Origin: an uncultured Paracoccaceae bacterium
GTDB taxonomy: Bacteria; Pseudomonadota; Alphaproteobacteria; Rhodobacterales; Rhodobacteraceae
Length of the DNA: 64,000 nt
Assembly (NCBI GenBank): GCA_938028765.1
Contig: CALIZF010000002.1
Coordinates: 82,683 to 146,682, forward strand
Direction of reading: 5' to 3'
The notes under the pieces were generated by a model. That model ran no database searches, was not told the origin of the DNA, and saw only the letters and a list, made by a program, of their open reading frames with translations. Each line of letters starts with the position of its first letter. The first letter of the stretch is position 1. The position numbers and the translations under genes are program-made. This document shows, piece by piece, positions 26,294-36,213 of the stretch.

Positions 26294-27685
26294 TCAGAAC
26301 AGGCCGATGTCGGCGATCGTCAGCGCCTCGGCCGAGACCCGCTGCAGCGTGACGGTGGTGCCGTCCCCGAACTCGAACACCGTCGCGGTGCCTTGCTGCG
26401 TCGCCAGCGCGAGGATCTGGGCCCGGGTCAATTGGAACAGGCCGCTGAACATCAGCCGGTCGGTGCCGGGGACGAAGTCGGTCACGACGTCGGCGCCCGC
26501 GGCGGGTTCGAACTGGAACTGGTCTGCGCCGCTGCCGCCCGTCAACGTGTCTGCCCCGGCGCCGCCGCGCAAGGTGTCGTTTCCGGCGCCTCCGCTCAAC
26601 CGGTCGGCGCCGTCCCCGCCGCGCAGCGAGTCGTTGCCGTTGCCGCCGTCCAGCGTGTCGTTCCCGGCGCCGCCATCCAGCGTGTCGCTGCCGTCGCCGC
26701 CGAAGGCCTTGTCGTTGCCGTCGCCGCCGAACACCAGATCGGCCCCGTCGCCGCAGAAGATGATGTCGTCTCCGTTGCCGCCGAAGAGCCGGTCCGTGCC
26801 CACACCGCCGAACAGCGTGTCGTTCCCGTCCCCTCCCTGCAGGTAATCGTTGCCGCTCTCGCCCTCGAGGCGGTCGTTGCCGGCGAGGCCCACCAGAACG
26901 TCGTTGCCCTGGCCGCCCTTGATCAGGTCGTCCCCGTCGCCGCCCGAGATCGAGTCGGCGCCGTTCCCGCCCAGGAGCGTGTCGTTGCCGTTGCCGCCGA
27001 AGATCAGGTCGTTCCCGTCGAACCCGATCAGCGAATCGTTGCCGTCAAGGCCGCGCAGCACGTCGTTGCCGCGGCCGCCGTCCACCCGGTCGTTGCCCGA
27101 GGTGCCGTCGACCGTGTCGTTGCCGTCGCCGGTGCGCAGCGGGATCACGGACCAGTTGTCGATCCCGTCGATGCCGACAAACACATCGTTCTCGGTCGTC
27201 GCGGTGATCGAGGTGAAGCGGCTCATGGTGATGTGGGTGCCCGGCCGCACCGGGTTGGTGGTGCCGGTGATCACCGAGGTCAGCCCCGTCAGACCGGTAA
27301 GGAACGATGCGAAGGCCGCAGAGGTGGCGAAGGTCGGCAGCGGCGCGCCGGCCATGACGAAGTAATGCGCTTCGTTCGGGGCCAGCCCTTCGATCTTCAT
27401 CACCGTGGTGCGCTTGTTGTCGCCCCACCGCAGTTCGGCCACCGAGGCAAAGCCGGTCAGGCTGAACCGGGTGGACCCGATCTTCGCGAAGTGCAGCGTG
27501 CCCAGGGTGGGCGCCGTGGTGATGGGCGAGAACGCGCCGTCCGCAGGTGCGTTCATCGTATAGCGGAAGAAGAACGTGTCGGAGGTGACGAGGTCCATGC
27601 TCGTCGGGGTGATCTGTGTGGCGGTCGTGCCGGCCGTCGTGACCCGAAAGCCCGTGAAGGTGTGCGTCGTCATCGCGTGCCCCAT
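26294..27685 (-). CDS. RTX/hemolysin-type calcium-binding repeat protein (probable type I secretion substrate)
   Basis: About 23 tandem GGxGxDxUx nonapeptides; C-terminal FVPGTDRLMFSG...TVTLQRVSAEALTIADIGLF. Confidence 0.88.
   Translation of the reverse strand: MGHAMTTHTFTGFRVTTAGTTATQITPTSMDLVTSDTFFFRYTMNAPADGAFSPITTAPTLGTLHFAKIGSTRFSLTGFASVAELRWGDNKRTTVMKIEGLAPNEAHYFVMAGAPLPTFATSAAFASFLTGLTGLTSVITGTTNPVRPGTHITMSRFTSITATTENDVFVGIDGIDNWSVIPLRTGDGNDTVDGTSGNDRVDGGRGNDVLRGLDGNDSLIGFDGNDLIFGGNGNDTLLGGNGADSISGGDGDDLIKGGQGNDVLVGLAGNDRLEGESGNDYLQGGDGNDTLFGGVGTDRLFGGNGDDIIFCGDGADLVFGGDGNDKAFGGDGSDTLDGGAGNDTLDGGNGNDSLRGGDGADRLSGGAGNDTLRGGAGADTLTGGSGADQFQFEPAAGADVVTDFVPGTDRLMFSGLFQLTRAQILALATQQGTATVFEFGDGTTVTLQRVSAEALTIADIGLF
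26513..27133 (-). repeat. RTX nonapeptide repeat array (27-nt units)
   Basis: GDGNDTVDG ... GSGADQFQF read from the translation; approximate bounds. Confidence 0.85.
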
Positions 27686-27802
27686 GCTGCCGCGCCGGAC
27701 TTGGGTTCCGACTTGTCTGCTCGCGAGCGAGCTTTAACCGCGAATTGCGGCGAAAGTCTGGGTCTTTGCCGGTCCGCCGTGCTTTCGCGGCAACACGCGC
27801 GT

Positions 27803-28723
27803 TCAGTCCGCCATCGTCGCGACGTAGGCGGCATAGGCCGCACAGAGCGCGATGCCCGCGGCACGGCTCACCGCCCCGCGCCACCAGACCAGGGCAACCA
27901 GCGCAGCCGAGATCGCCAGCATCACCGGCACGTCCACCGACAGGAACCGCGCCTCGACCGGGATCGGCATCACCAGCGCGGCGATGCCGAGGATCGCGAG
28001 GACGTTGAAGATGTTCGATCCGATGACGTTGCCGAGCGCGATGTCGCGCTGGCCCTTCAGCGCCGCGGCGACCGACGTGGCGAGTTCCGGCAGCGACGTG
28101 CCGACGGCGACGATGGTCAGGCCGATCACCGCCTCGCTCACCCCCAGCCAGCGGGCCATGACGGTGGCGCTGTCCACCAACAGCCGCGCGCCCACCATCA
28201 GCACGACAAGGCCCACAAGCGTGATCAGCGCGCTCTGCCAGACCGGGCGGGGCGCGATGGCCGGTGCCGCGGCCGATCCCACGCGGCGCAGCGCAAGCCC
28301 GATGTAGGCCAGGATGCCCGCGGTCAGCGCGAGGCCTTCGAGGCGCGACACGCGGCCGTCCCAGAACGCCGGCACCAGCGCGGCCGAGGCGGCCAGCATC
28401 CAGACCACGTCGCCGCGCAGGTCGGCCCACCGGGCGATCACGCTGCCGACCGCAGCGGTCAGGCCGAGGATCAGAAGGATGTTGGCGATGTTCGATCCGA
28501 CGACGTTGCCGATGGCGATGCCGGGCACGCCGCCGAGCGCCGCCTGAACCGACACGAGGAGTTCGGGGGTCGAGGTGCCGAAGCCCACGATGGTCAGGCC
28601 GATCACAAGCGGCGGCACGCGGAAGGCCTGCGCGATGCCGCTCGCTCCCTTCACCAGCCAGTCGCCGCCGAAGAACAGCCCCAGAAGGCCCAGGACGAAC
28701 AGCGTGGCGGTCAGCATCGGCAT
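27803..28723 (-). CDS. Calcium/sodium antiporter (CaCA family)
   Basis: Duplicated motifs GFGTSTPELLVSVQAALGGVPGIAIGNVVGSNIANI and AVGTSLPELATSVAAALKGQRDIALGNVIGSNIFN. Confidence 0.93.
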   Translation of the reverse strand: MPMLTATLFVLGLLGLFFGGDWLVKGASGIAQAFRVPPLVIGLTIVGFGTSTPELLVSVQAALGGVPGIAIGNVVGSNIANILLILGLTAAVGSVIARWADLRGDVVWMLAASAALVPAFWDGRVSRLEGLALTAGILAYIGLALRRVGSAAAPAIAPRPVWQSALITLVGLVVLMVGARLLVDSATVMARWLGVSEAVIGLTIVAVGTSLPELATSVAAALKGQRDIALGNVIGSNIFNVLAILGIAALVMPIPVEARFLSVDVPVMLAISAALVALVWWRGAVSRAAGIALCAAYAAYVATMAD

Positions 28724-29053
28724 CCCTCGGGTGCGTGGCCGGGGCGGCGCCCCGCGGGTTCCTGTCACATGGCGTCGCGCCGCGGTCGCGCAAGGGGGGG
28801 GAGCCGCCGCGGCGCGGCGTCCTGTCGCGGGCGTGGCATGGCGGCCACGCCCGCCGTTGCCGCGCAGCAGCGTCGCTGACGGCCTTGTCCGTGGTCCCGC
28901 CGGGGTCGCGGAAACGGGCGGGATGCGGGAGCGGCCCGGACTGCGATCATCCGCCGGGCAGCTTCGCCCGGGCGCCCCCCTGCGCCGGCCACGCATCCCC
29001 GACCGACCGGACCGAAGCGCTGGCCTTGCGTGTCGCGGCAGTTGCGCCGTCTG

Positions 29054-29743
29054 TCACCCGCCCGCAGCCCGGGGGCCGCGCCGGCCGGTGCCCTGCAGCA
29101 CCCCGTGTTCCAGCGCATAGCGCGTCAGCCCCGCGGTGGTGGCGATCCCGAGCTTGCGCTTGATGTTCTTGCGGTGCGTCTCGACAGTCCGCACGCTGAT
29201 GTCGAAGGCGGCCGCCACGGCCTTGTTCGACTGTCCCTGCGCCAGCGCCAGCAGGATCGACTGTTCGCGCGCCGTCAGCGGCTCCCGTCCGTCGGCGGTG
29301 GCGGCCGGGGCGAGGGTGGAGCTGGCGCCGTCGCACAGGTAGCGCTCGCCCCGCATGACGGCCTCGATGGCGACCTTCACCTCTTCGGCCGGCGCGTCCT
29401 TCAGGACATAGCCGCGCGCCCCGTGCGCCAGCGCGGTGCCGATATATTCCGGGCTGTCGTGCATCGACAGGATCAGGATCCGGGTGCCCGGCCGGCGTTC
29501 GAGGATCAGCTCGGTCGCCGCAAGGCCCGACAGCCGCGGCATGTTGAGGTCCAGCAGCACCACGTCGGGGTCGAGCGCGCGCACGCGGTCCACCGCCTCC
29601 TGCCCGTTCGACAGGGTTCCGACCACCACGATGTCGTCCCAGGTCTCGAGGATCGCGCGGATCCCCTGCGCGACCATCGGATGGTCGTCCACGATCAGCA
29701 CGCGGACCGGCTGCACGCGGACAGGATCGGGCGGGGCGGTCAT
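29054..29743 (-). CDS. NarL/LuxR-family response regulator
   Basis: VLIVDDHPMVAQGIRAIL receiver; LTAREQSILLALAQGQSNKAVAAAFDISVRTVETHRKNIKRKLGI HTH. Confidence 0.94.
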   Translation of the reverse strand: MTAPPDPVRVQPVRVLIVDDHPMVAQGIRAILETWDDIVVVGTLSNGQEAVDRVRALDPDVVLLDLNMPRLSGLAATELILERRPGTRILILSMHDSPEYIGTALAHGARGYVLKDAPAEEVKVAIEAVMRGERYLCDGASSTLAPAATADGREPLTAREQSILLALAQGQSNKAVAAAFDISVRTVETHRKNIKRKLGIATTAGLTRYALEHGVLQGTGRRGPRAAGG

Positions 29744-31155
29744 CCGGCGGCCTGTGCGGCGTCGGGGGGCAGCATGTGGGACAGGGGCACGGTCGCCTCG
29801 ATCACGGTTCCGTCGCGCGATGACAGGATGCGCAGGGTGCCGTCAAGCCGCTCCACCCGTTCGGTCATGTTGCGCAGTCCAAGACCGCCGCCTGCCTCGG
29901 CCTCGGGCGGCATCCCGCGGCCGTTGTCCTCGATCCGCAGCAGCGCGCCCTTGCGCGTGCCGCGCACGAGGACGGTGACCGCGGTCGCGCCCGCGTGCCG
30001 CTCGACGTTCGTCAGCGCCTCCTGCGCGATGCGGTAGAGGGCGATCTTGGCCTCCTGGTCCAGCCGGTTGCGGAACACGACCGTCTCGAACCGCACGGCG
30101 ATGCCGGTGCGGCGGCCGAACTCCTCGGTCAGCGCCTGCAGCGCCGGGCCGAGGCAGAGGTCGTCGAGCACGCCCGGCCGCAGGTCGCGGCTGATCCGCC
30201 GCACCTCCTGGATGGCGCCGTTTAGCTGCTCGATCCCCTGCGCCAGACTTTCGCCGGCGCCCGGATGCCCCATCGCCTGCCGCCGCCGGGCGAGTTCCAG
30301 CGCATAGCGCACCGCCACGAGGATCTGGCTGATCGAATCGTGCAGCTCGCGCGCGACGCGCCCGCGTTCCTCTTCCTGCGTGTCGAAGATGCGCTGCGTC
30401 AGCGCCTTGAGCTTGGCATCGGCCAGCCGGCGCTCGCGGATCGTGATCGACAGGCCGGATGCGAACACGGCCAGGAGCGCCACGACCGTGACCGCGCCGA
30501 TCCAGGCGAAGGTGCGGCGCACCCGCACCTCGACCTCGGCGCGGGCGGCGGCCACCGTCGCCTGCACGTCGTCGATGAAGATGCCGGTCGCAACGGCCCA
30601 ACGCCAGTCCTGCAACCCTTGGACATAGGTGACCATCAGCGCCTCTTCCCCAGTCGAGGGCTTCGGCCAGTAGTAGCTGTGATACCCCGCGCCCTGCTTG
30701 GCCAGTTCGATCAGCCGATCCACGACGGGGGTGCCGCGGCTGTCGGTCAGGCCGGCCCAGTTGCGCTCGATCAGCCAGGTCTGGCGGGGCGCGACGAGGT
30801 TGCGCCCGTCGTAGTCGTAGACGGCGAAATAGCCGTCGTTTCCCCAGAGCATCGCGGCCAGGATCTGCGACACCTCGCGCATCGCCCGCCGGTCGTCGGG
30901 CGGCGCGTTGCCGTAGATGATGAAAAAGGCGGTGCGCGCTAGCTGCATGTAGTTGCGCAGCTCGGCCTTCTTGGCCTCGATCAGCGCAGTTTCAAGCCCC
31001 GCGATCTCGCGCTCCGAGGTGTCGCGCGCCTCGCGTGCGACGATCGCCGCGACGACGGCCAGCGACAGGATCAGCGGCACCGTCGCCAGAAGGAACAACT
31101 TCTGCCCGTAGTCGGGCGTGAACCGCTGGACGAGGCGGCGAAGGCGGTCGGGCAT
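29740..31155 (-). CDS. Cache-domain sensor histidine kinase (HisKA_3)
   Basis: Two TM helices flanking a cache-like domain; ERGRVARELHDSISQILVAVRYALELAR; C-terminal ATPase; 4-nt overlap with response regulator. Confidence 0.92.
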   Translation of the reverse strand: MPDRLRRLVQRFTPDYGQKLFLLATVPLILSLAVVAAIVAREARDTSEREIAGLETALIEAKKAELRNYMQLARTAFFIIYGNAPPDDRRAMREVSQILAAMLWGNDGYFAVYDYDGRNLVAPRQTWLIERNWAGLTDSRGTPVVDRLIELAKQGAGYHSYYWPKPSTGEEALMVTYVQGLQDWRWAVATGIFIDDVQATVAAARAEVEVRVRRTFAWIGAVTVVALLAVFASGLSITIRERRLADAKLKALTQRIFDTQEEERGRVARELHDSISQILVAVRYALELARRRQAMGHPGAGESLAQGIEQLNGAIQEVRRISRDLRPGVLDDLCLGPALQALTEEFGRRTGIAVRFETVVFRNRLDQEAKIALYRIAQEALTNVERHAGATAVTVLVRGTRKGALLRIEDNGRGMPPEAEAGGGLGLRNMTERVERLDGTLRILSSRDGTVIEATVPLSHMLPPDAAQAAG

Positions 31156-31265
31156 CGGGCGGCGCGGCTCCGGCGCGGGATGGCCTGCAGGATGCGCCGC
31201 GGCGCGGCGGCGCGTCAATCGCGCAGGCCGCGCAGGCGCGCCGCCAAAAGCGGCCGCTCAGCAGT

Positions 31266-31281
31266 TGTGGGTATTCCCAAA
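31266..31281. promoter_or_regulatory. Candidate operator in divergent HK/TRAP intergenic region
   Basis: tgTGGGtattCCCAaa imperfect palindrome. Confidence 0.3.
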
Positions 31282-31363
31282 CAGGGGGGGGCGTCGCTAA
31301 GGTCCGCCTACGTCGAGAACCGCCCGGAACAAGGGCCGGGCTTTATCATGGGGAGGATATGAC

Positions 31364-32449
31364 TTGGATCGCCGTTCGTTTCTGACCAAGGCCGCCGTCG
31401 GCGGCACCGCGGCCGCCGCCGCCACGACGCTGGCCGCCCCCCTTTACGCGCAGGGCAGGCGCACGCTGACGATGGTCACCACCTGGGCCCGCGGCGCCGC
31501 CGGCGTGCACGACAGCGCGCAGCGCGTGGCCGACAGCATCACTGCGATGACCGACGGGCAGATCACCGTCGACCTGAAATCGGCCGGCGAACTGGTCGGC
31601 GCGTTCGAGGTGTTCGATGCCGTCACCTCGGGCCAGGCCGACATGTATCACGGCGCGGACTACTACTGGGTCGGCCAGCATCCCGGCTACGCCTTCTTCA
31701 CCGCAGTGCCGATGGGCATGACGGCGCAGGAGATGGCGAACTGGTACTACCACATGGGCGGGATGGAGCTGCACGACGAGCTGAACCAGATCTTCGGTCT
31801 CAAGGGGTTCATCGCGGGCAACACCGGCGCCCAGGGCGGCGGCTGGTTCCGCAAGGAGATCAAGTCGGCGGCCGACTTCAACGGGCTGAAGTTCCGGATG
31901 CCCGGCCTCGGCGGCCGGGCGCTCGGCAAGCTTGGCGCGAGCGTGCAGAACATCCCGGGCGGCGAGATCTATCAGGCCCTGTCGTCGGGCGCGCTCGACG
32001 GCACGGAATGGATCGGCGCCTGGGCCGATGAGAAGATGGGCCTGCAGGAGATCACCAAGATCTATTACACCGCAGGCTTCCACGAACCGGGCGCGGCGCT
32101 GTCGGCGACGATGAACCGCGACGTCTATGACAGCCTGACGCCTGCGCAGCAGAAGATCTTCGAGATCGCCGCGTCCGAATGCCATCAGTGGAACCTTGCG
32201 CAGTTCCTGTCGAACAACGGCGCCGCGCTGGCCCGTCTGCAGGCCGGCGGCGTGACCGTGCTCGAGTTCCCCGACGACGTCTGGGACGCCTTCGGGCGCG
32301 CCACGATGGAGGTGCACAACGAGTATCTGGGCGATCCGCTCTACAAGAAGATCTATGACAGCGCGATGGCCTCGATGCGGTCCTCCTCGGCCTGGCTGAA
32401 GGTGACCGACGGCTTCTACACCCGGCAGCGCGACCGCGTGATGGGCTGA
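31364..32449 (+). CDS. TRAP transporter substrate-binding protein (DctP/TakP-like), Tat signal
   Basis: TTG start with SD gggagg; MDRRSFLTKAAVGG; GGWFRKEIKSAADFNGLKFRMPGLGG. Confidence 0.93.
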   Translation: MDRRSFLTKAAVGGTAAAAATTLAAPLYAQGRRTLTMVTTWARGAAGVHDSAQRVADSITAMTDGQITVDLKSAGELVGAFEVFDAVTSGQADMYHGADYYWVGQHPGYAFFTAVPMGMTAQEMANWYYHMGGMELHDELNQIFGLKGFIAGNTGAQGGGWFRKEIKSAADFNGLKFRMPGLGGRALGKLGASVQNIPGGEIYQALSSGALDGTEWIGAWADEKMGLQEITKIYYTAGFHEPGAALSATMNRDVYDSLTPAQQKIFEIAASECHQWNLAQFLSNNGAALARLQAGGVTVLEFPDDVWDAFGRATMEVHNEYLGDPLYKKIYDSAMASMRSSSAWLKVTDGFYTRQRDRVMG

Positions 32450-32499
32450 CGCCAGAGCGACGGTGCACGCCCCCCGGCCGGCAGGCCGGGGGGGTCGGC

Positions 32500-33429
32500 A
32501 TGAACCCGGGCGGCGATCCGGGACAGGCGCGGCGGGGGGACGGAATGTTCGACGGCCTTCTTTGGGTGATCGGCAACATCGGCCGGGCGCTGGCCAACAT
32601 CGTCTGGGCGGTGGCGCACCCGTCCCAGTGGCTGAACCTCGCCGACATGCGGCAGGTTGCGCGGATCATCTACTACGGCGGATCGGTCGAGTTTTTCTTT
32701 GCCGTGTTCACGCTGTTCCTGATCCTGACCGCCGCGGGCCTCGTCTGGCGGCCGCTGATGTGGGGGGTGGTGCGCGGGCTCGAAGGCTTCGCCAACGGCC
32801 TTGGCCGGACGGTCGCGTGGGTCGGGTTGCTGATGGTCCTGCAACAGATCCTGATCGTGTTCCTGCAGCGCATCTTCCGTGTCAGCGCGATCGAGATCGG
32901 GCCGTTCGGCTACGCCTTCGCCCGCGACCTGTCGTGGTGGTCGGAAGAGCTGAAGCTCTACAACGCGATGATCGTCTGCCTGTGCATCTCCTACACCTTC
33001 GTGCAGGGCGGGCATGTGCGGGTGGACCTGTTCTATGCCAAGGCGCGGTTCCGCACGCAGAAGATCGTCGACATGATCGGCGCGCTCTTCTTCATGATGC
33101 CGATCGCGGTGCTGACCTGGCTTTACGCCTGGTTCTTCATGTGGCGCAGCCTCGTGAACCCCAAGGTCTCGGCCTCGGAATCCCTGGCTGCGATCGAGCG
33201 CAAGGGCAGCCTGATGCGCTGGCAGGTCGAGACGATCGGCTTCTCGCCGAACGGCTTTGACGCCTACTTCCTGTTCAAGGTGCTGATGGTCGCCTTTGCA
33301 GGCCTCGTGTTCCTGCACGCCATCGCCGTCTTCTATCGCGCGCTGCTGGAGTTCCGCGAGGGGCCGGGCAGCGAGAACCGGTATCTCGACCGCGACCCCG
33401 TGGGCGACGCGGCATCCCAGGCGCATTGA
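32500..33429 (+). CDS. TRAP transporter small permease (DctQ-like, extended)
   Basis: Multiple TM segments; VQGGHVRVDLFYAKARFRTQKIVDMIGALFF; between DctP and DctM. Confidence 0.88.
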   Translation: MNPGGDPGQARRGDGMFDGLLWVIGNIGRALANIVWAVAHPSQWLNLADMRQVARIIYYGGSVEFFFAVFTLFLILTAAGLVWRPLMWGVVRGLEGFANGLGRTVAWVGLLMVLQQILIVFLQRIFRVSAIEIGPFGYAFARDLSWWSEELKLYNAMIVCLCISYTFVQGGHVRVDLFYAKARFRTQKIVDMIGALFFMMPIAVLTWLYAWFFMWRSLVNPKVSASESLAAIERKGSLMRWQVETIGFSPNGFDAYFLFKVLMVAFAGLVFLHAIAVFYRALLEFREGPGSENRYLDRDPVGDAASQAH

Positions 33430-33435
33430 GGGGCC

Positions 33436-35790
33436 ATGCTGTTCGGTCTGGACGGGGTCGAGATCGGCCTCATCATCACCTTCCTGTTCCTCTTCGCGGG
33501 CATCCTTTCCGGGTTCCCGGTCGCCTTCGCGATCGGCGGGGCGGGCATCATCACCTTCGGCGTGCTGGCCGCGCTCGACAGCGCGGGGCTGCTGATCCAC
33601 CAGGCGGTGGACGCGAACTCCGAGGCCTACCGGGCGCTTCTGGCGCAGGGGGTGGCGCAGATCGACATCACGACATTCCGCTATCCCGACCTGCCGCGGA
33701 TCGACCAGCCGATCTTCCCGCAGGGCTGGGAAGTGGCGATGGACCGCAACCTGTCGTTCATCGTCAACCGCATGAACGAACGTGTGATCGCCGGCCAGTC
33801 GATCGAGACGCTGCTGGCCGTGCTGATGTTCGTGATGATGGGCATCGTGCTGGAACGGTCGAAGATCGCCAACGATCTTCTGACGACGATGGCGCGCGTG
33901 TTCGGCCCGCTGCCGGGCGGTCTTGCCGTGGCGGTCGTGGTGGTGGGCGCGTTCCTTGCCGCCTCGACCGGAATTGTCGGGGCCACCGTGGTGACGATGG
34001 GGCTGATCACCCTGCCCACCATGCTGCGCGCCGGCTACAGCCCGCAGCTGGCGACCGGCGTGATTGCCGCCTCGGGCACCCTCGGCCAGATCATCCCGCC
34101 CTCGATCGTCATCGTGCTTTTGGGCACGATGGCGGGCGACCTCTATTCGGCCGGGCAGGAAATCCGCGCACAGGCGGCGGGGTGCACTGATGCGCTGACC
34201 TTCCTCGGCAAGGCGCCGGTGATCTCGGTCGGGACGCTCTTCCAGGCGGCGATCCTGCCGGGCGTTCTGCTGGCCGTGCTCTATGCCGCCTATGCCTTCG
34301 GTTTCGCGCTGGTGAACCCCTCGCAGGCGCCGGCGGTCCAGCTCGGCCGCGGCACCGACCAGGAGGTCATCACCCCGGCCGAGGCGCGGACGTGGTTCCT
34401 GCTGGTCCCCGGCGGCATGATCGCCGCCTTCCTGCTGGCCGTGCAATGGGGCGGCATCGGAACCCAGTCGATAACGGTGTCGAGCTTCACCGATGCCCCG
34501 GCGGTCGCCGAACTGCGCACCCGGGTCTCGGACCAGTGCCGCGCCAGCATGATCGCCCTGCACGGGCAGGAGAAATGGGATCGCGCGGTGGAACAGCAGG
34601 CTGCCATCGACGCCGGCGGCGGCGGCCAGGCGCGCACCGAGCGCAGCGCAGCGGAGGTCGAGGCCGCCCGCGCCGCCGCCATCGCGGGTGCGGCGCCGAT
34701 CGGCAGCGGCGTCGGGATCCTCGTGCTGCTGCTTGGCCTTGCGCTGGTCGTGGCGCGCGGGGTGGCGCCCTCGGCCGATCCGCGGCCGCTGGTCATCGGC
34801 GGGGCGGGCCTCGTGGCGGCACTTCTGGCGGACATCGCGCTGATCGGGCCCACCACCTCGTCGGGCGCGACCTTCGTGATCCTTGCGCTGCCCTTCGCCG
34901 TCGCCCTCTGGGCGATGCGCGACGCCGCCGCGCGGCTGGCGCGCAACGACCTGATCCGCGTCACCTTCCCGCCGCTGATCCTGATCGTCGCCGTGCTGGG
35001 GTCGATCCTCGGGGGCGTCACCAACCCGACGCCGGCCGCCGCCCTTGGCGCTGGCGGGGCGATCCTGCTGGCGGCGTTCCGCAAGTTGCAGGACCAGGGC
35101 CGCAGCGGCCGGGCGGTGCTGATCACCGCCTATGCTACCGTCGTCATGCTGCTGGTGGGTGTGAATTTCGACCTGCGCGTGTCGGTCGGCAGCCCGACGT
35201 TCGAACAATGGGTTGCGTTCCTTGTCACCCAGATCGCCTATCACGTCGCGATCGGCGGCATCCTCTACGCCTGCTGGGTGCTGTTCTCGACCGGCGTGCT
35301 GACCCCGGTCGTGCGCGAGACGGCCAAGATCACCTCGATGGTCTTCGCCATCCTGATCGGCAGCCAGGTACTGAACCTCGTGCTGATCAGCTTCGGCGGC
35401 GAGCACTACATCCAGAGCTTCCTGCGCGCCTTCGACAACGAGGCGACGGCCTTCCTGATCGTGATGCTGGTGCTGTTCATTCTCGGGTTCGTGCTCGACT
35501 TCCTCGAGATCATCTACATCGTCGTCCCGATCGTCGGCCCGGTGATCTACGGCGGCAGCTATGATCCGGCTTGGGTCACGATCATGATCACCATCAACCT
35601 GCAGACATCGTTCCTGACGCCGCCCTTCGGCTTTGCGCTGTTCTACTTGCGCGGGGTTGCGCCGAAAGAGGTGACGACTGCCCACATCTACACGGGCGTG
35701 CTGCCCTTCGTGGTGCTGCAGGTGGTCATGCTGGCGATCCTGTGGCTGTTCCCGCAGGTGGTGACGATCGTGCCCGCGCTGCTCGGCTGA
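33436..35790 (+). CDS. TRAP transporter large permease (DctM-like, unusually long 784 aa)
   Basis: FLFLFAGILSGFPVAFAIGG; GVIAASGTLGQIIPPSIVIVLLG; C-terminal FLDFLEIIYIVVPIVGPV, TSFLTPPFGFALFYLRGVAP. Confidence 0.92.
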   Translation: MLFGLDGVEIGLIITFLFLFAGILSGFPVAFAIGGAGIITFGVLAALDSAGLLIHQAVDANSEAYRALLAQGVAQIDITTFRYPDLPRIDQPIFPQGWEVAMDRNLSFIVNRMNERVIAGQSIETLLAVLMFVMMGIVLERSKIANDLLTTMARVFGPLPGGLAVAVVVVGAFLAASTGIVGATVVTMGLITLPTMLRAGYSPQLATGVIAASGTLGQIIPPSIVIVLLGTMAGDLYSAGQEIRAQAAGCTDALTFLGKAPVISVGTLFQAAILPGVLLAVLYAAYAFGFALVNPSQAPAVQLGRGTDQEVITPAEARTWFLLVPGGMIAAFLLAVQWGGIGTQSITVSSFTDAPAVAELRTRVSDQCRASMIALHGQEKWDRAVEQQAAIDAGGGGQARTERSAAEVEAARAAAIAGAAPIGSGVGILVLLLGLALVVARGVAPSADPRPLVIGGAGLVAALLADIALIGPTTSSGATFVILALPFAVALWAMRDAAARLARNDLIRVTFPPLILIVAVLGSILGGVTNPTPAAALGAGGAILLAAFRKLQDQGRSGRAVLITAYATVVMLLVGVNFDLRVSVGSPTFEQWVAFLVTQIAYHVAIGGILYACWVLFSTGVLTPVVRETAKITSMVFAILIGSQVLNLVLISFGGEHYIQSFLRAFDNEATAFLIVMLVLFILGFVLDFLEIIYIVVPIVGPVIYGGSYDPAWVTIMITINLQTSFLTPPFGFALFYLRGVAPKEVTTAHIYTGVLPFVVLQVVMLAILWLFPQVVTIVPALLG

Positions 35791-36213
35791 GGTTCCGGGC
35801 CAGCAGGGCAGGATCGCGCCATCGTCCGGCACGGCCGGATGCGGCGGCGGGCGGCGTGAAGATCGGTCACGTCCTCGACCGTCGGCGTGCGGCGGCGGCC
35901 GAAAGCCGGCACCGCGCTGCCGTTGCAGAGCGACGGGGTAACGGCGGCACCGGCGGTGATGCGGACTTCGCTCTGGTCGATGCCGCGGATCGGGTCGGCC
36001 TTGGGCTGCGTCCGGGCGACACCATGAACCGGCCCGCCCCCATGCCGCCCGTCGGGCATGTCGTTGCCGCCCGGCCCTCCGGCGGGTCGCGCCCGGCGCC
36101 GGCGAAGGGCTTGTCGGCGCGCCCGGTCCCGACGATGGGCGCGGGCCCGCCGAAACCTCGGGCAATTGGCAAGCGTCGGCGGCAAGAACGCGGGCCGGTG
36201 CGGGGCGACGGCC

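Noticed and set aside
26513-27133. Possible CRISPR-like periodic repeat
   Set aside because: The 27-nt periodicity is protein-coding RTX nonapeptide repeats without spacers.
27719-27728. Palindrome GCTCGCGAGC upstream of the RTX gene
   Set aside because: Short GC-rich palindromes are common in this composition; no second copy or promoter context.
26159-28879. 906-aa plus-strand ORF with V/A periodic repeats
   Set aside because: Periodicity is the antisense reading of the 27-nt RTX repeats; not an independent protein.
32416-36165. 1249-aa minus-strand ORF antisense to the TRAP operon
   Set aside because: Composition (R/H/D/Q-rich) and lack of motifs mark it as a shadow of dctQ-dctM.
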